Numbered from the stretch's first letter, positions 1 to 6,857 are shown. The stretch is 13,850 nt of DNA from Actinomycetes bacterium (GCA_023425615.1 JAFACJ010000047.1:1-13850); one strand, 5' to 3'. The notes: generated by a model from the sequence alone, not told the origin. Translations and numbers: made by a program.

Positions 1-168
1 GGCGTCGGCCGCACGTGCCGCGTCGGCGCCGCCGTGCTCGCCGGGATCGCCGGGCTCTGACGGGTAGCGCCCGGCCAGCCAGATGATCTCGGTGATCTCC
101 TCGGCGCCGAGCCGCCGGCCTTCGGGCAGCCGGAGCCCGGCGAGCAGCCGCGCCAGCGGCTCGATCAT
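1..168 (-). CDS. N-terminal fragment of a SAV_2336-like conflict-system protein (cut by the window edge)
   Basis: Only the first 56 residues are present; the gene runs off the left edge in frame. The ATG at 166-168 overlaps the stop of the MoxR gene (165-167) as ATGA, so it is the fourth gene of the operon and probably translationally coupled. The visible part starts MIEPLARLLAGLRLPEG and has a helix with EEITEIIWLAGRY at about 28-40, followed by a Gly/Ala/Glu-rich stretch. Proteins annotated 'SAV_2336 N-terminal domain-related' typically begin with such a short helical unit (an E-x-A-D-A-L-W-L-A pattern) and then a low-complexity linker, and they sit next to this type of MoxR ATPase. That link is from memory of the family and rests on few residues. 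The alternative is the vWA component of the same ternary system. No function can be read from the fragment itself. Confidence 0.55.
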   Translation of the reverse strand, partial: MIEPLARLLAGLRLPEGRRLGAEEITEIIWLAGRYPSEPGDPGEHGGADAARAADA

Positions 169-1139
169 GTCTCGGTGAGCGGCTTGAACAGGATCTTCCG
201 CAGCTCCTCCTCCGGTATCGGCTCGGGCCGCCCGCCCGCCACCAGGTGGACCAGGTCGAGGAGCTGGGTGACGGCGAGCCTGTCGCTGCGGCCGAGCCGT
301 TCGGCGAAGTCGGCGATGGCGCCGGCCTGGAGCCGCTCCTCGCCCGCCAGATGCTTGGAGACGATCTCGATGAGCGTCTTCTCCGTGGGCTCCTTGAACT
401 TGTAGCGGATGCAGCGCCGCAGGAACGGCGGGGCGAAGGCGCGTTCCTCGTTGCTGGTGAACACGATCACCGGGAAGTTCTCCGGCGCCACGGTGACCTT
501 GCCGTCGCCGACGTCGTACTCCTGGCCGTCATAGCCGCGCACGCGGAAGGGCGGCGGCGCGGGCAGCCCGGGATCGCGCAGCCTCCGCGCCCTGACCAGC
601 TGGGGGATCTCGAACGTGCCGGTCTCCAGGACGTTGAGCAGGTCGCCGGGGAGGTCGAGGTCGCTCTTGTCGATCTCGTCGATGAGGACGGCCCTGGGGT
701 GGCGGGAGGCGAGCGCCGTGCCGAGGGGCCCGAGGGTGATGTAGTGGTCGACCGGCGGTTTGCGCGCCGACCCCGGGTCGCTGTCCTGGAGCCGGTCCAG
801 CGAGTCGTAGGAGAACAGCCCGTCGCCCAGCACGCTCTTGGAGGTGATGTGCCAGGGCAGCACCGGTTCGAGGTCCAGTTCCCGTGCCAGCACCGCCATC
901 AGCGTGGACTTCCCGGTGCCCGTCGCGCCGGTGAGCAGCAGCGGCCGGCGCAGGTGCAGCGCCGCGTTCACCGCGTTCCTCAGCTCGTCCGGCATGGCGT
1001 AGGGCGGCGGGTCGCCGCGGTGCGCCCGGCGCCAGGGAGGCATCTCGGGGAGCCTGTCGTACGCCTTGGGTTCGGGGCGCTCCCGGGTGGGTTCGGGGCG
1101 GCGCGGTGTCCCGGTGCCGGAGAACAGCTCCCAGCTCAT
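165..1139 (-). CDS. MoxR-type AAA+ ATPase of a VMAP conflict system
   Basis: The product is a 324-residue cytoplasmic AAA+ ATPase. It has Walker A GATGTGKST (71-79), Walker B VLIDEIDKSD (151-160), a sensor-1 TSNEER (228-233) and an arginine-finger region FLRRC (239-243). The helical lid follows, at about 255-320. The N-terminus MSWELFSGTGTP, then PPWRR, is typical of the actinobacterial MoxR subgroup that accompanies SAV_2336 and VMAP proteins. MoxR ATPases generally remodel or activate partner proteins, often together with a vWA protein. Here the likely partners are the transglutaminase-like VMAP encoded upstream and the partial protein downstream. I chose ATG 1137-1139 because it overlaps the upstream stop as ATGA, like the other junctions of this operon. 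A GTG six bases further up would add two residues. The family assignment is secure; the role in conflict is inferred from context. Confidence 0.93.
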   Translation of the reverse strand: MSWELFSGTGTPRRPEPTRERPEPKAYDRLPEMPPWRRAHRGDPPPYAMPDELRNAVNAALHLRRPLLLTGATGTGKSTLMAVLARELDLEPVLPWHITSKSVLGDGLFSYDSLDRLQDSDPGSARKPPVDHYITLGPLGTALASRHPRAVLIDEIDKSDLDLPGDLLNVLETGTFEIPQLVRARRLRDPGLPAPPPFRVRGYDGQEYDVGDGKVTVAPENFPVIVFTSNEERAFAPPFLRRCIRYKFKEPTEKTLIEIVSKHLAGEERLQAGAIADFAERLGRSDRLAVTQLLDLVHLVAGGRPEPIPEEELRKILFKPLTET

Positions 1140-3118
1140 CGCCACCCGCCCCCGTCCGGCAGGCTCGGCCGCCCGCCCGGGAGCGCGTGCCCCGCGCGGC
1201 CTTGAAGATCATTCCAGATGACGACCGGCCTCTTCGGCACGTTCACTCCCTTGATGAGTCTCTCCGGCAGGTTCTCCCGGTCGCCGGCCGCCGCCCGCCA
1301 GTTCCGCTCGATCGCCTCGATCTCCTCCGCGGTGAGGCGGGAGCGGCCGGGGTACCACAGGATCCTTCCCTGGCCCGCCGCCAGGATCGTCTCCAGCGGA
1401 TCGTGCGGCGTCTCGGCGGGCAGCGCCAGCAGGACGCTCCTGGCCTTGGCCTCGGCGGTGTCGAGCCAGGTCACCAGGTCCTCCTCGTTCTCCGCCGCCT
1501 TCCCGGGCACGGCAAGGGGTTCGAGGACGGGGTCGTGGCTCTCCTCCCGATCGGCCTGCACGCCCCGCAGGTAGTCCTCGTAGTGCCCCACCCAGCGCAG
1601 CCGGGGCCGGTGGTTGGGGTGCAGCGACTGCCGGAGGCCGTTTCGTTTGATGACCTTGCAGGTCTCATACCGCCGGTCCAGCAGCCGCCGCGAGGTGACG
1701 ATGTCGACGACGAAGTTGTCGCCCAGCCTGACCAGGTCGAGCAGTTCGTTGAACAGCTCGGTCAGCGTCCCCTCGATGGCGTTCTCGTCCGGGCAGCGGC
1801 GGGAGAGCGTCTCCATCTCGCCGATCGGCGGCATCACATGGACGCGCACCTGGCGCTCGGCGTCGGGAGAGGGCTCCAGGTAGTCCTCGTCGCCGAGATG
1901 GACGACCACCCAGTGGGTGACCCGGTCGGCGGGCGTCGACGGCCGGAAGCGCCGCAGGAGCCCGGCGAGGTCCTCGTCCTGGATCCGTTCGCGTCTCAGC
2001 CAGCGGTCGAGCGGCGGCTCGCCGGGATCCCGCCGGTTCTCCCCGGCGATGGCGAGCAGGAACTTCGCCAGCGACGACGGCGAAGACGGCTCTCCGGCGT
2101 CGGCTCCCGCGGCCCGCACCAGCATCATCTCATCGACCCAGGTGCCGGGGCGGGCGCCGACCGCCCTGGAGTAGATGCCCTGGAGGCGTTCCGCGCCGGG
2201 CCGTGTGCCGCCGACGGCCTCGAAGACGGGTTTGGCCTCCAGCGCCTTGATGAGCTCGTCGGTGAAGGCGTACAGGGTGAAGTTCTCCGCTCCCAGAGGG
2301 GGGAGCCCCATGCGGTACTCGCGGAGCGACTTGAGGTCCAGCGGGGGATCGATGCCGAGATGCTCGCGGGCATAGGCGAGGACCTCGGGATGGACGAACT
2401 GGGGGTTGTCCTCGGCCCGCGTGTAGAGGCTCATGGCCTCTTCGGCCTTCACCACCCTGCGCTGGAGCAGCCGGAAGACGTCGATGACCTGGATGTCGTC
2501 GGCGCTCTCCAGCAGTTCGAAGCCGCGGGCGCACGCTTCGCGGAAGTCGCCGCGGGGGGCCCGCGGGGTGTCGGTGAGCGCGGTGAGCTCCACGGGCAGG
2601 AGCTTGCGTCTGCCCGGCGGCCACTGCCCGTCCCTGACGTCCTGGACGGACTGCTTGATCTCCCTCCAGGTCGGGTCGAAGGAGCCGCTCTCGCCGGGGC
2701 GGTCGCCCCACAGGAACAGCGGCCCCTGCTCGGCCGGGTAGGGGGTGAGGAGGACGAGGGCGTGCCGGGCGTCCCCGGCGGACTGGCACAGCACGACCAG
2801 CGGACGCAGGTGCGCGGCGATGCACAGCCCCGCGTAGAGGACGGACAGGTCGACGCAGTTGGCGACCATCTGCCCTCGCTGCCCGCGCAGGACGAGGAAC
2901 GGCTCCCTGATCTGCTGGCCGGCGAGGCTCGGCGGCTCCCGGTCGTAGGAGATCCTCTCGTCGAGGAGCCGTTCGTAGAGCACCTCGGCCAGCGCGTAGG
3001 GCGACAGGGAGCGCAGTTCGGCGGCGTTCTCTGGAAGGAGCCAGGTGCCGGGGTACAGCGTGTGGACGACGAACTTGGCGATGTCCTTCGGCGACTCCCA
3101 GTCCCATATCCAGGTCAT
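1136..3118 (-). CDS. VMAP-like protein with N-terminal transglutaminase-like domain
   Basis: The product is a 660-residue protein without signal peptide or membrane segments. Residues about 35-160 look like a transglutaminase-like cysteine peptidase fold: Cys88 in ANCVDLSVLYAGLC, His119 in ARHALVLL and Asp148 in FDPTW give the expected Cys-His-Asp order and spacing. A mostly helical middle region (about 190-400) could be an adaptor. The C-terminal part (about 400-645) starts with WVVVHL, has HVMPPIGEMETLSRRC and TLTELFNELLDLV, and ends with PKRPVVIWND. This resembles the VMAP C-terminal domain (vWA-MoxR-associated protein), which often ends in a P-V-x-x-W-D/N-D motif. In the published predictions, VMAPs carry peptidase-type domains and work with MoxR and vWA partners. 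The start ATG 3116-3118 overlaps the upstream stop as ATGA; the open frame extends a further 202 codons upstream, but these overlap the hydrolase gene. The domain reading is by eye. The TGL triad is clearer than the VMAP-C match. Confidence 0.8.
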   Translation of the reverse strand: MTWIWDWESPKDIAKFVVHTLYPGTWLLPENAAELRSLSPYALAEVLYERLLDERISYDREPPSLAGQQIREPFLVLRGQRGQMVANCVDLSVLYAGLCIAAHLRPLVVLCQSAGDARHALVLLTPYPAEQGPLFLWGDRPGESGSFDPTWREIKQSVQDVRDGQWPPGRRKLLPVELTALTDTPRAPRGDFREACARGFELLESADDIQVIDVFRLLQRRVVKAEEAMSLYTRAEDNPQFVHPEVLAYAREHLGIDPPLDLKSLREYRMGLPPLGAENFTLYAFTDELIKALEAKPVFEAVGGTRPGAERLQGIYSRAVGARPGTWVDEMMLVRAAGADAGEPSSPSSLAKFLLAIAGENRRDPGEPPLDRWLRRERIQDEDLAGLLRRFRPSTPADRVTHWVVVHLGDEDYLEPSPDAERQVRVHVMPPIGEMETLSRRCPDENAIEGTLTELFNELLDLVRLGDNFVVDIVTSRRLLDRRYETCKVIKRNGLRQSLHPNHRPRLRWVGHYEDYLRGVQADREESHDPVLEPLAVPGKAAENEEDLVTWLDTAEAKARSVLLALPAETPHDPLETILAAGQGRILWYPGRSRLTAEEIEAIERNWRAAAGDRENLPERLIKGVNVPKRPVVIWNDLQGRAGHALPGGRPSLPDGGGWR

Positions 3119-4485
3119 GCGACCTCGATGACGTCGAGGAACTTCTCCGGCCCGTGCTCCCGTTCGGTGAGCGTGAGCGTGTGCAGGCCCTCCTCGACCT
3201 CGCCGAAGTCGATCTCGAAGGAGCCGTCGTGCCCGATCACCGCGGGCCGGCGCCCTTCCCGGGAGTCGAGCCCGCCCCAGAGCCCGCCCCGCCATCCGAC
3301 GGCGCGTCCGGTGACGACCACACGGCCGCCGAGGGGGTAGACGTCCCGCACGTCGGTGTCCAGGCGCGGCCCCCACAGGGGTACCTTCGGCGCCCCGGCG
3401 GGGAGGGGGTCCCTCGGGCCGAGGAAGGGGTCGTGTTCGCGTGACGCCCTGAGCGCCCCCCGGATCAGGTTGACGATGATCGAGAGCGCCTGCCTGCCGC
3501 CCACCATGCCCAGATGGCTCTGGTTGACGTACTGGGTGAGGACGCCGGGGATGGCGGGCTCCGCCGACCAGATCGGCACCGTGCCGTCGCCGTCCGGTGG
3601 CCCGTCCTCGACGTACTCGGGCGGCAGCAGGTCGGCGAGCGGGGAGACGGTCAGCCCGGTGGGGCGCAGGAGTCCGGCCTGCGGGGTGCGGGAGCCGAAA
3701 CCCGCCACGGGCTGGAGTCGCCACGGGTCATCCAGCGGCCCGTTCAGCCCGGCGAGGAAGGCGCGCGCGGCCTCGACCTTCTCGGTGTCCAGCGCGACGG
3801 CCCCGGCGAGGGCGGTGATCCTCTCTGCCGGAAGGGGCTCCGGGCCGCGGCAGTCGACGATGGCCGGGTAGAGCGGCAGCAGCTCGTGGACCGAGGGCAG
3901 GCGCAGCAGGGTCTCCTGGAACGCCCGGAAGGGGCCGAGGGCGAGCCCGTCGGCCAGCGCCCCCGCGGCCTTGACCGCGCCGCGGAAGGGGGTGCCCAGG
4001 GTGATCAGGCGGATGCAGTCGTGGTCGCGGTCGTGTTCGCGCAGATAGTGCAGGGCCACCAGCCCGCCCATGCTGTGGGCGACGATGATGACCTTGGCTC
4101 CCGGTGACCTCCGCCGCAGCACCGCCAGTTTCCGCGCGATGTCCTTGGCGAGCAGCGCGGAGGTGAACGAGCAGGGGCGCCGCCAGTCGTAGGGGAACTC
4201 CAGATGGTTCTCCTCATCGAGGGCGAAGGCATTGGCGAGCCGGTCGCGCAGTCCCTGATAGGAGCCCTTGACGCGGGTCAGTCCTGGTACGGAAATGGCG
4301 AGGAGCCCATCGGCCTCGATTCCGTCGTCGAAGTCCGGATCCCACAGATCCGCGTCGGCGCGGGCGATCTCCTTGTGCCGCACGGGCCGCCTGACCCCGT
4401 CGATCCCCCAGATGAGCCGCCCGGTCAGGCGGTCGCGCAGGCGGCTTCCCCCGATGCCCGGCAGGAACACCAGCAGATGGGGCAT
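3115..4485 (-). CDS. LCAT/lipase-like alpha/beta hydrolase, first gene of the conflict operon
   Basis: The product is a 456-residue hydrolase of the lecithin:cholesterol acyltransferase / PGAP1-like type. It has an N-terminal oxyanion segment VFLPGIGGS (6-14), a nucleophile elbow AHSMGG with Ser138 and GTPFRGA (164-170). The LCAT-family acid motif GDGTVP carries Asp300, and His324 lies in NQSHLGM. The triad is thus Ser138-Asp300-His324. A C-terminal segment (about 375-456) with alternating strands (GGRVVVTGRAVGW, GSFEIDFGEV, LHTLTLTE) looks like a small beta-sandwich. There is no signal peptide, so it should act inside the cell on a lipid or ester. Start: ATG 4483-4485 lies four bases after GGGAG and leads straight into the first conserved strand. 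An ATG at 4593 in the same frame would add 36 low-quality residues without a ribosome-binding site. Its place in the operon suggests a membrane-attacking effector or a lipid-modifying partner, which is inference. Confidence 0.85.
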   Translation of the reverse strand: MPHLLVFLPGIGGSRLRDRLTGRLIWGIDGVRRPVRHKEIARADADLWDPDFDDGIEADGLLAISVPGLTRVKGSYQGLRDRLANAFALDEENHLEFPYDWRRPCSFTSALLAKDIARKLAVLRRRSPGAKVIIVAHSMGGLVALHYLREHDRDHDCIRLITLGTPFRGAVKAAGALADGLALGPFRAFQETLLRLPSVHELLPLYPAIVDCRGPEPLPAERITALAGAVALDTEKVEAARAFLAGLNGPLDDPWRLQPVAGFGSRTPQAGLLRPTGLTVSPLADLLPPEYVEDGPPDGDGTVPIWSAEPAIPGVLTQYVNQSHLGMVGGRQALSIIVNLIRGALRASREHDPFLGPRDPLPAGAPKVPLWGPRLDTDVRDVYPLGGRVVVTGRAVGWRGGLWGGLDSREGRRPAVIGHDGSFEIDFGEVEEGLHTLTLTEREHGPEKFLDVIEVA

Positions 4486-4489
4486 GGGA

Positions 4490-4494
4490 CTCCC
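4490..4494 (-). promoter_or_regulatory. Ribosome-binding site of the LCAT-like hydrolase
   Basis: GGGAG reads on the minus strand four bases before ATG 4485. It favours this start over the upstream in-frame ATG at 4593, which has no purine-rich site. Confidence 0.55.
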
Positions 4495-4625
4495 GCCGTC
4501 ACCCGCACCCCCCGGACGAAAGAAGTCATGTTCCGTCAAGGCGCCCCCTGTCTGGACCCCGATGCCGACTCCGTCATCCCCTTGGAGCAACATAGGTCAC
4601 AGACTGCACTAAATGCGCGGGTTAA

Positions 4626-4640
4626 TAGGATCGTGTCCTA
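4626..4640. repeat. Inverted repeat in the conflict operon leader (5-5-5)
   Basis: TAGGA, a 5-base spacer TCGTG and TCCTA form a perfect inverted repeat. It lies about 140 bp upstream of ATG 4485 and 9 bp from the second palindrome. It could be an operator or a small leader hairpin. Short palindromes can also occur by chance. Confidence 0.4.
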
Positions 4641-4648
4641 ACGGGCTA

Positions 4649-4661
4649 ATGATCGAATCAT
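4649..4661. repeat. Palindrome ATGAT-CGA-ATCAT, candidate operator of the conflict operon
   Basis: This is a perfect inverted repeat of 5-base arms around CGA. It lies just downstream of the candidate -10 at 4676-4681, which is where a repressor would block transcription. No regulator gene is adjacent on the conflict side, so the binding protein is unknown. Confidence 0.4.
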
Positions 4662-4675
4662 CGTATGTCATCCGT

Positions 4676-4705
4676 TTTATAGGGATAGATTTTGCTTTTG
4701 GTCAT
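4676..4705 (-). promoter_or_regulatory. Candidate promoter of the conflict operon
   Basis: On the minus strand, ATGACC (4700-4705, compare TTGACA) and TATAAA (4676-4681, compare TATAAT) are separated by 18 bp inside the AT-rich patch. This would give a leader of roughly 180 nt before ATG 4485. TACGAT, just downstream, is a second possible -10 but has no -35 partner. The assignment is by motif only. Confidence 0.4.
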
Positions 4706-4733
4706 GCCTTTTCGGTGATTCCGGCCCCGTGCG

Positions 4734-4758
4734 GGCCTGGCGCCGTCGGTGCCAGGCC
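4734..4758 (-). terminator. Strong hairpin downstream of the catabolic operon
   Basis: GGCCTGGC (4734-4741) pairs with GCCAGGCC (4751-4758). The stem continues inward with a G-T wobble and two C-G pairs to a 3-base loop. It lies about 50 bp past the monooxygenase stop. No U-run follows directly, so an actinobacterial U-less terminator is likely rather than a canonical one. Confidence 0.55.
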
Positions 4759-4784
4759 GATCGGCGGCGGGTGCGCCCGGGACA

Positions 4785-4807
4785 CCCGCGGGGCCGGGTC
4801 CCGCGGG
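4785..4807 (-). terminator. GC-rich hairpin directly after the monooxygenase stop
   Basis: CCCGCGGG (4785-4792) and CCCGCGGG (4800-4807) form an 8-bp self-complementary stem with a 7-base loop, starting 4 bp past the stop codon at 4812-4814. With the second hairpin at 4734-4758 it probably ends the catabolic transcript before the conflict operon promoter. Confidence 0.5.
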
Positions 4808-4811
4808 CCGC

Positions 4812-5984
4812 TCAGTAAAGCACCGACGCCGGCAACGGGTGACCGAACGCGTTCAGGCCATAGGCCTGGTAGATCGGGTCGGCGTTGTTGCTGGCGTGGT
4901 TCATCGCGGCGTGGATGTCGCGCCAGAACCGCTGCAGCGTGGAGTCGCTGCGCAGCGCCGTGCCGCCGGCGTGCAGGAACAACTCGTCCACGGCATCGAC
5001 CGCGCGGCGGCTGATGCGGACCTGGTTGCGGCGGACCCGCAGCCGTTCCTCGGGCGAGAACCGCTCGTCACGCTGTGCCTGCTCCCACATCCGCTGGATG
5101 TCGTCGAAGAGCTGGATCTCACCGGCCTCCAGGTCGGCGATCGCCCGGCCGAGCACGGCGAGCTGATGCGGGTCATCGGCGGTCTTCACTCCCCGCGCGG
5201 TGACCCGGCCCCGCATCGAGGCGACGAACGCCGCCAGGGCGCCCTGCGCCATCGCGACCGTGGCGGTGGTGATGCCCGCGGTGAACATCGGGTGGAACGG
5301 CATCCGGTACAGCGCCGAGTCGCCGCGGCCGACCTGATGGGCCAGGCCGCCGTCCTCCATCGGGACCGGGTCGAGGATCCGGTGCTCCGGGATGAACTTG
5401 TCCTCGATCAGGATGTCCTTGCTGCCGGTACCGCGCAGCCCGACGACGTCCCAGGAGTCCTGAAGGATCTCGTAGTCGGCCCGCGGAAGGACGAAGTGGC
5501 GCAGCCCGCCCGGGACCGGCTTTCCGTCCTCGTCCACGATCAGACCGCCGAGGATGATCCACCGGCAGTGGTCGGTGCCCGAGGAGAACGGCCAGCGCCC
5601 GCTGAACCGGAACCCGCCCTCGACCGGGGTCGCGCGGCCCAGCGGGGCGTACGGCGAGGCGATCCAGGTGTCCGGGTCATCGCCCCAGATCTCCTTCTGC
5701 AAGGTGACGCACATCTGGGCCACCTCGAAGGCGTGGACGCCGACCACGCCGGCCACCCAGCCCGCGGAGGAGGACCGGACACCGATGTCACGCAGGGTGC
5801 GGAAGAAATCGACGGGGCTGGCCTCGTAGCCGCCGAACTCCGCCGGCTGGAGCATCCGGATGACACCGCTGGAGCGCAGCACCTCGGCGGCCTTGTCGGT
5901 CAGCCGGCCCAGTTCGTCGCTCGGCGCGGCCTCGGCCGCGATCTCCTCGGCGCGGGCCAGGATCCGCTCGTGTACCTCGTGCAT
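4812..5984 (-). CDS. HsaA/HpaH-C2-like flavin-dependent monooxygenase (acyl-CoA dehydrogenase fold)
   Basis: The product is a 390-residue oxygenase component of a two-component flavin monooxygenase, close in length to HsaA. This group uses reduced flavin from a separate reductase to hydroxylate phenolic rings; HsaA acts on 3-HSA in steroid degradation and HpaH-C2 on 4-hydroxyphenylacetate. Visible signatures are AGWVAGVVGVHAF (74-86), GRWPFSSGTDHCRW (129-142), DSWDVVGLRGTGSKD (176-190), FIPEHRI (197-203) and, near the C-terminus, FLHAGGTALRSDSTLQRFWRDI (336-357) with the His357-Ala-Ala region typical of the hydroxylases. It lacks the catalytic Glu arrangement that would suggest a CoA-ester dehydrogenase. 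Start ATG 5982-5984 has AAAGGG eight bases upstream; the 21-residue Ser/Thr/Glu-rich extension to 6047 is not family-like and overlaps the preceding gene. The likely reductase partner is encoded at 12885 on the other strand. DszC/SfnC-type sulfur monooxygenases share this fold and cannot be excluded. Confidence 0.85.
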   Translation of the reverse strand: MHEVHERILARAEEIAAEAAPSDELGRLTDKAAEVLRSSGVIRMLQPAEFGGYEASPVDFFRTLRDIGVRSSSAGWVAGVVGVHAFEVAQMCVTLQKEIWGDDPDTWIASPYAPLGRATPVEGGFRFSGRWPFSSGTDHCRWIILGGLIVDEDGKPVPGGLRHFVLPRADYEILQDSWDVVGLRGTGSKDILIEDKFIPEHRILDPVPMEDGGLAHQVGRGDSALYRMPFHPMFTAGITTATVAMAQGALAAFVASMRGRVTARGVKTADDPHQLAVLGRAIADLEAGEIQLFDDIQRMWEQAQRDERFSPEERLRVRRNQVRISRRAVDAVDELFLHAGGTALRSDSTLQRFWRDIHAAMNHASNNADPIYQAYGLNAFGHPLPASVLY

Positions 5985-6003
5985 GGCAGAAGCCCTTTCT
6001 TCT

Positions 6004-6843
6004 TCAGTTGTGGAGGAGGAAGTCGGTGACGGTGCGGTTGAACTCATCGGCGTGCTCGAGCTGGGCCCAGTGGCCGCAGCCGGCCAGCAGCACCATCCGG
6101 GAGCGGGGCACCAGCGAGACCAGCTTCAGCGAGCTCTCGTAGTGCACGACACGGTCGTCGCGGCCATGGAAGAACAGCGACGGCGCGGTGATGCCGGCGA
6201 TCTGGGCATGGGTGGCCATGTGCGGGCGCGGCCGGCCGATCCCGGCGGCGAAGTTGGCGAGGTGGTCGGGACGCGCGACCGCGGCCCGGTGGCGCTGGCG
6301 GACCAGTTCCGCCGAGGCGTGCGCCGGGTCGAAGGTCATGACGTCGACCAGGTCGCGGAAATTCTCCTCGGTGGGTTCGAGGTAGGTCCGCTGCAGCACC
6401 TTCACTCCCTCGCTCGGCCCGCCGCCGGGCACGAAGAGGTGGGCGCCGCCGACCCCGGCGCCCATGGTGACCAGGTGGCTGGTCCGCTCCTGGTGGGTGG
6501 CGGCGAACATGACCGAGGTGGCGCCGCCCATGGAGTTGCCGATGAACGCCGCCTTCTCGATCTCCAGCGCGTCGAGGAACTCCAGCGCGGTCGCGGCGTG
6601 GTCGCGTTCGTCGTAACCGACCGGGTCGGACTTGCCCCAGCCGGGCATGTCGACGGCCAGGCAGCGGAACCGCTTGCCCAGTTCGCGGATGTTCGCCGCG
6701 AAGTTGCTCCAGCCGGTCGCGCCGGGGCCGGAGCCGTGCAGCAGGACGAGCGGGTGCCCCTCGCCGTACTCGTGGTAGTGGACGCGCCCGCTCGGCAGTC
6801 GCACGAAGCGGCTCGTCGCTTCCTCGGTGAAGATCTCAGTCAT
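6004..6843 (-). CDS. Meta-cleavage product-type C-C bond hydrolase (alpha/beta fold)
   Basis: The product is a 279-residue cytoplasmic hydrolase resembling BphD, MhpC and HsaD, which cleave a carbon-carbon bond in ring-opened 2-hydroxy-6-oxodienoates. The sequence shows the oxyanion/substrate loop LHGSGPGATGWSNF (35-48), typical of C-C hydrolases rather than ordinary esterases. It also has the nucleophile GNSMGGAT with Ser104, an Arg in ARPDHLANF (190-198), the acid in FHGRDDRVV (Asp229/230) and the base in GCGHWAQ (His258). Start: ATG 6841-6843 with AGGAG nine bases upstream is better than the in-frame TTG at 6849, only three bases from the same site. It is followed after 19 bp by the monooxygenase, so the two are co-transcribed. 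The family is clear. The substrate is not, because no extradiol dioxygenase is seen in the window. Confidence 0.87.
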   Translation of the reverse strand: MTEIFTEEATSRFVRLPSGRVHYHEYGEGHPLVLLHGSGPGATGWSNFAANIRELGKRFRCLAVDMPGWGKSDPVGYDERDHAATALEFLDALEIEKAAFIGNSMGGATSVMFAATHQERTSHLVTMGAGVGGAHLFVPGGGPSEGVKVLQRTYLEPTEENFRDLVDVMTFDPAHASAELVRQRHRAAVARPDHLANFAAGIGRPRPHMATHAQIAGITAPSLFFHGRDDRVVHYESSLKLVSLVPRSRMVLLAGCGHWAQLEHADEFNRTVTDFLLHN

Positions 6844-6852
6844 GATCAATTT

Positions 6853-6857
6853 CTCCT
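6853..6857 (-). promoter_or_regulatory. Ribosome-binding site deciding the C-C hydrolase start
   Basis: AGGAG on the minus strand is nine bases before ATG 6843 but only three before the in-frame TTG at 6849. The spacing therefore supports the ATG. Confidence 0.6.

Larger units (their letters stand above)
4486..4811. other. Intergenic region between the conflict operon and the catabolic operon
   Basis: This 326-bp gap has no credible gene. Its right end (about 4734-4807) is GC-rich and holds two strong hairpins behind the monooxygenase gene. The middle (about 4600-4720) is conspicuously AT-rich compared with everything else in the window and holds a candidate minus-strand promoter and two short palindromes. 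The left part (4486-4600) is the untranslated leader of the hydrolase gene. The change in base composition may mark only a regulatory region, or the edge of an acquired cassette; no direct repeats or integrase support the latter. Confidence 0.7.

Noticed and set aside
1106..3340. A 744-codon open frame on the plus strand, antisense to the VMAP gene
   Set aside because: It is the complement of a gene with clear motifs. Long antisense frames without stops are expected at this GC content; its product is Gly/Arg/Val-rich without recognisable domains and has no ribosome-binding site.
3119..3724. N-terminal extension of the VMAP frame to 3724
   Set aside because: It overlaps the hydrolase gene almost entirely and is Pro/Arg-rich. 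The ATG at 3118 forms the same ATGA overlap as the other junctions.
4486..4593. Upstream start at 4593 for the LCAT-like hydrolase
   Set aside because: It has no purine-rich site before it and would add a non-conserved stretch. ATG 4485 has GGGAG and begins right at the first conserved strand.
4600..4720. The AT-rich patch as an attachment site or insertion boundary
   Set aside because: I see no direct repeat, tRNA end, integrase or transposase near it; a promoter region explains it more simply.
4812..5984. Reading this gene as an ordinary acyl-CoA dehydrogenase of beta-oxidation
   Set aside because: The FSSGTDH and RFWRDIHAA segments, the length and a flavin reductase in the same locus fit the hydroxylase branch of the fold better.
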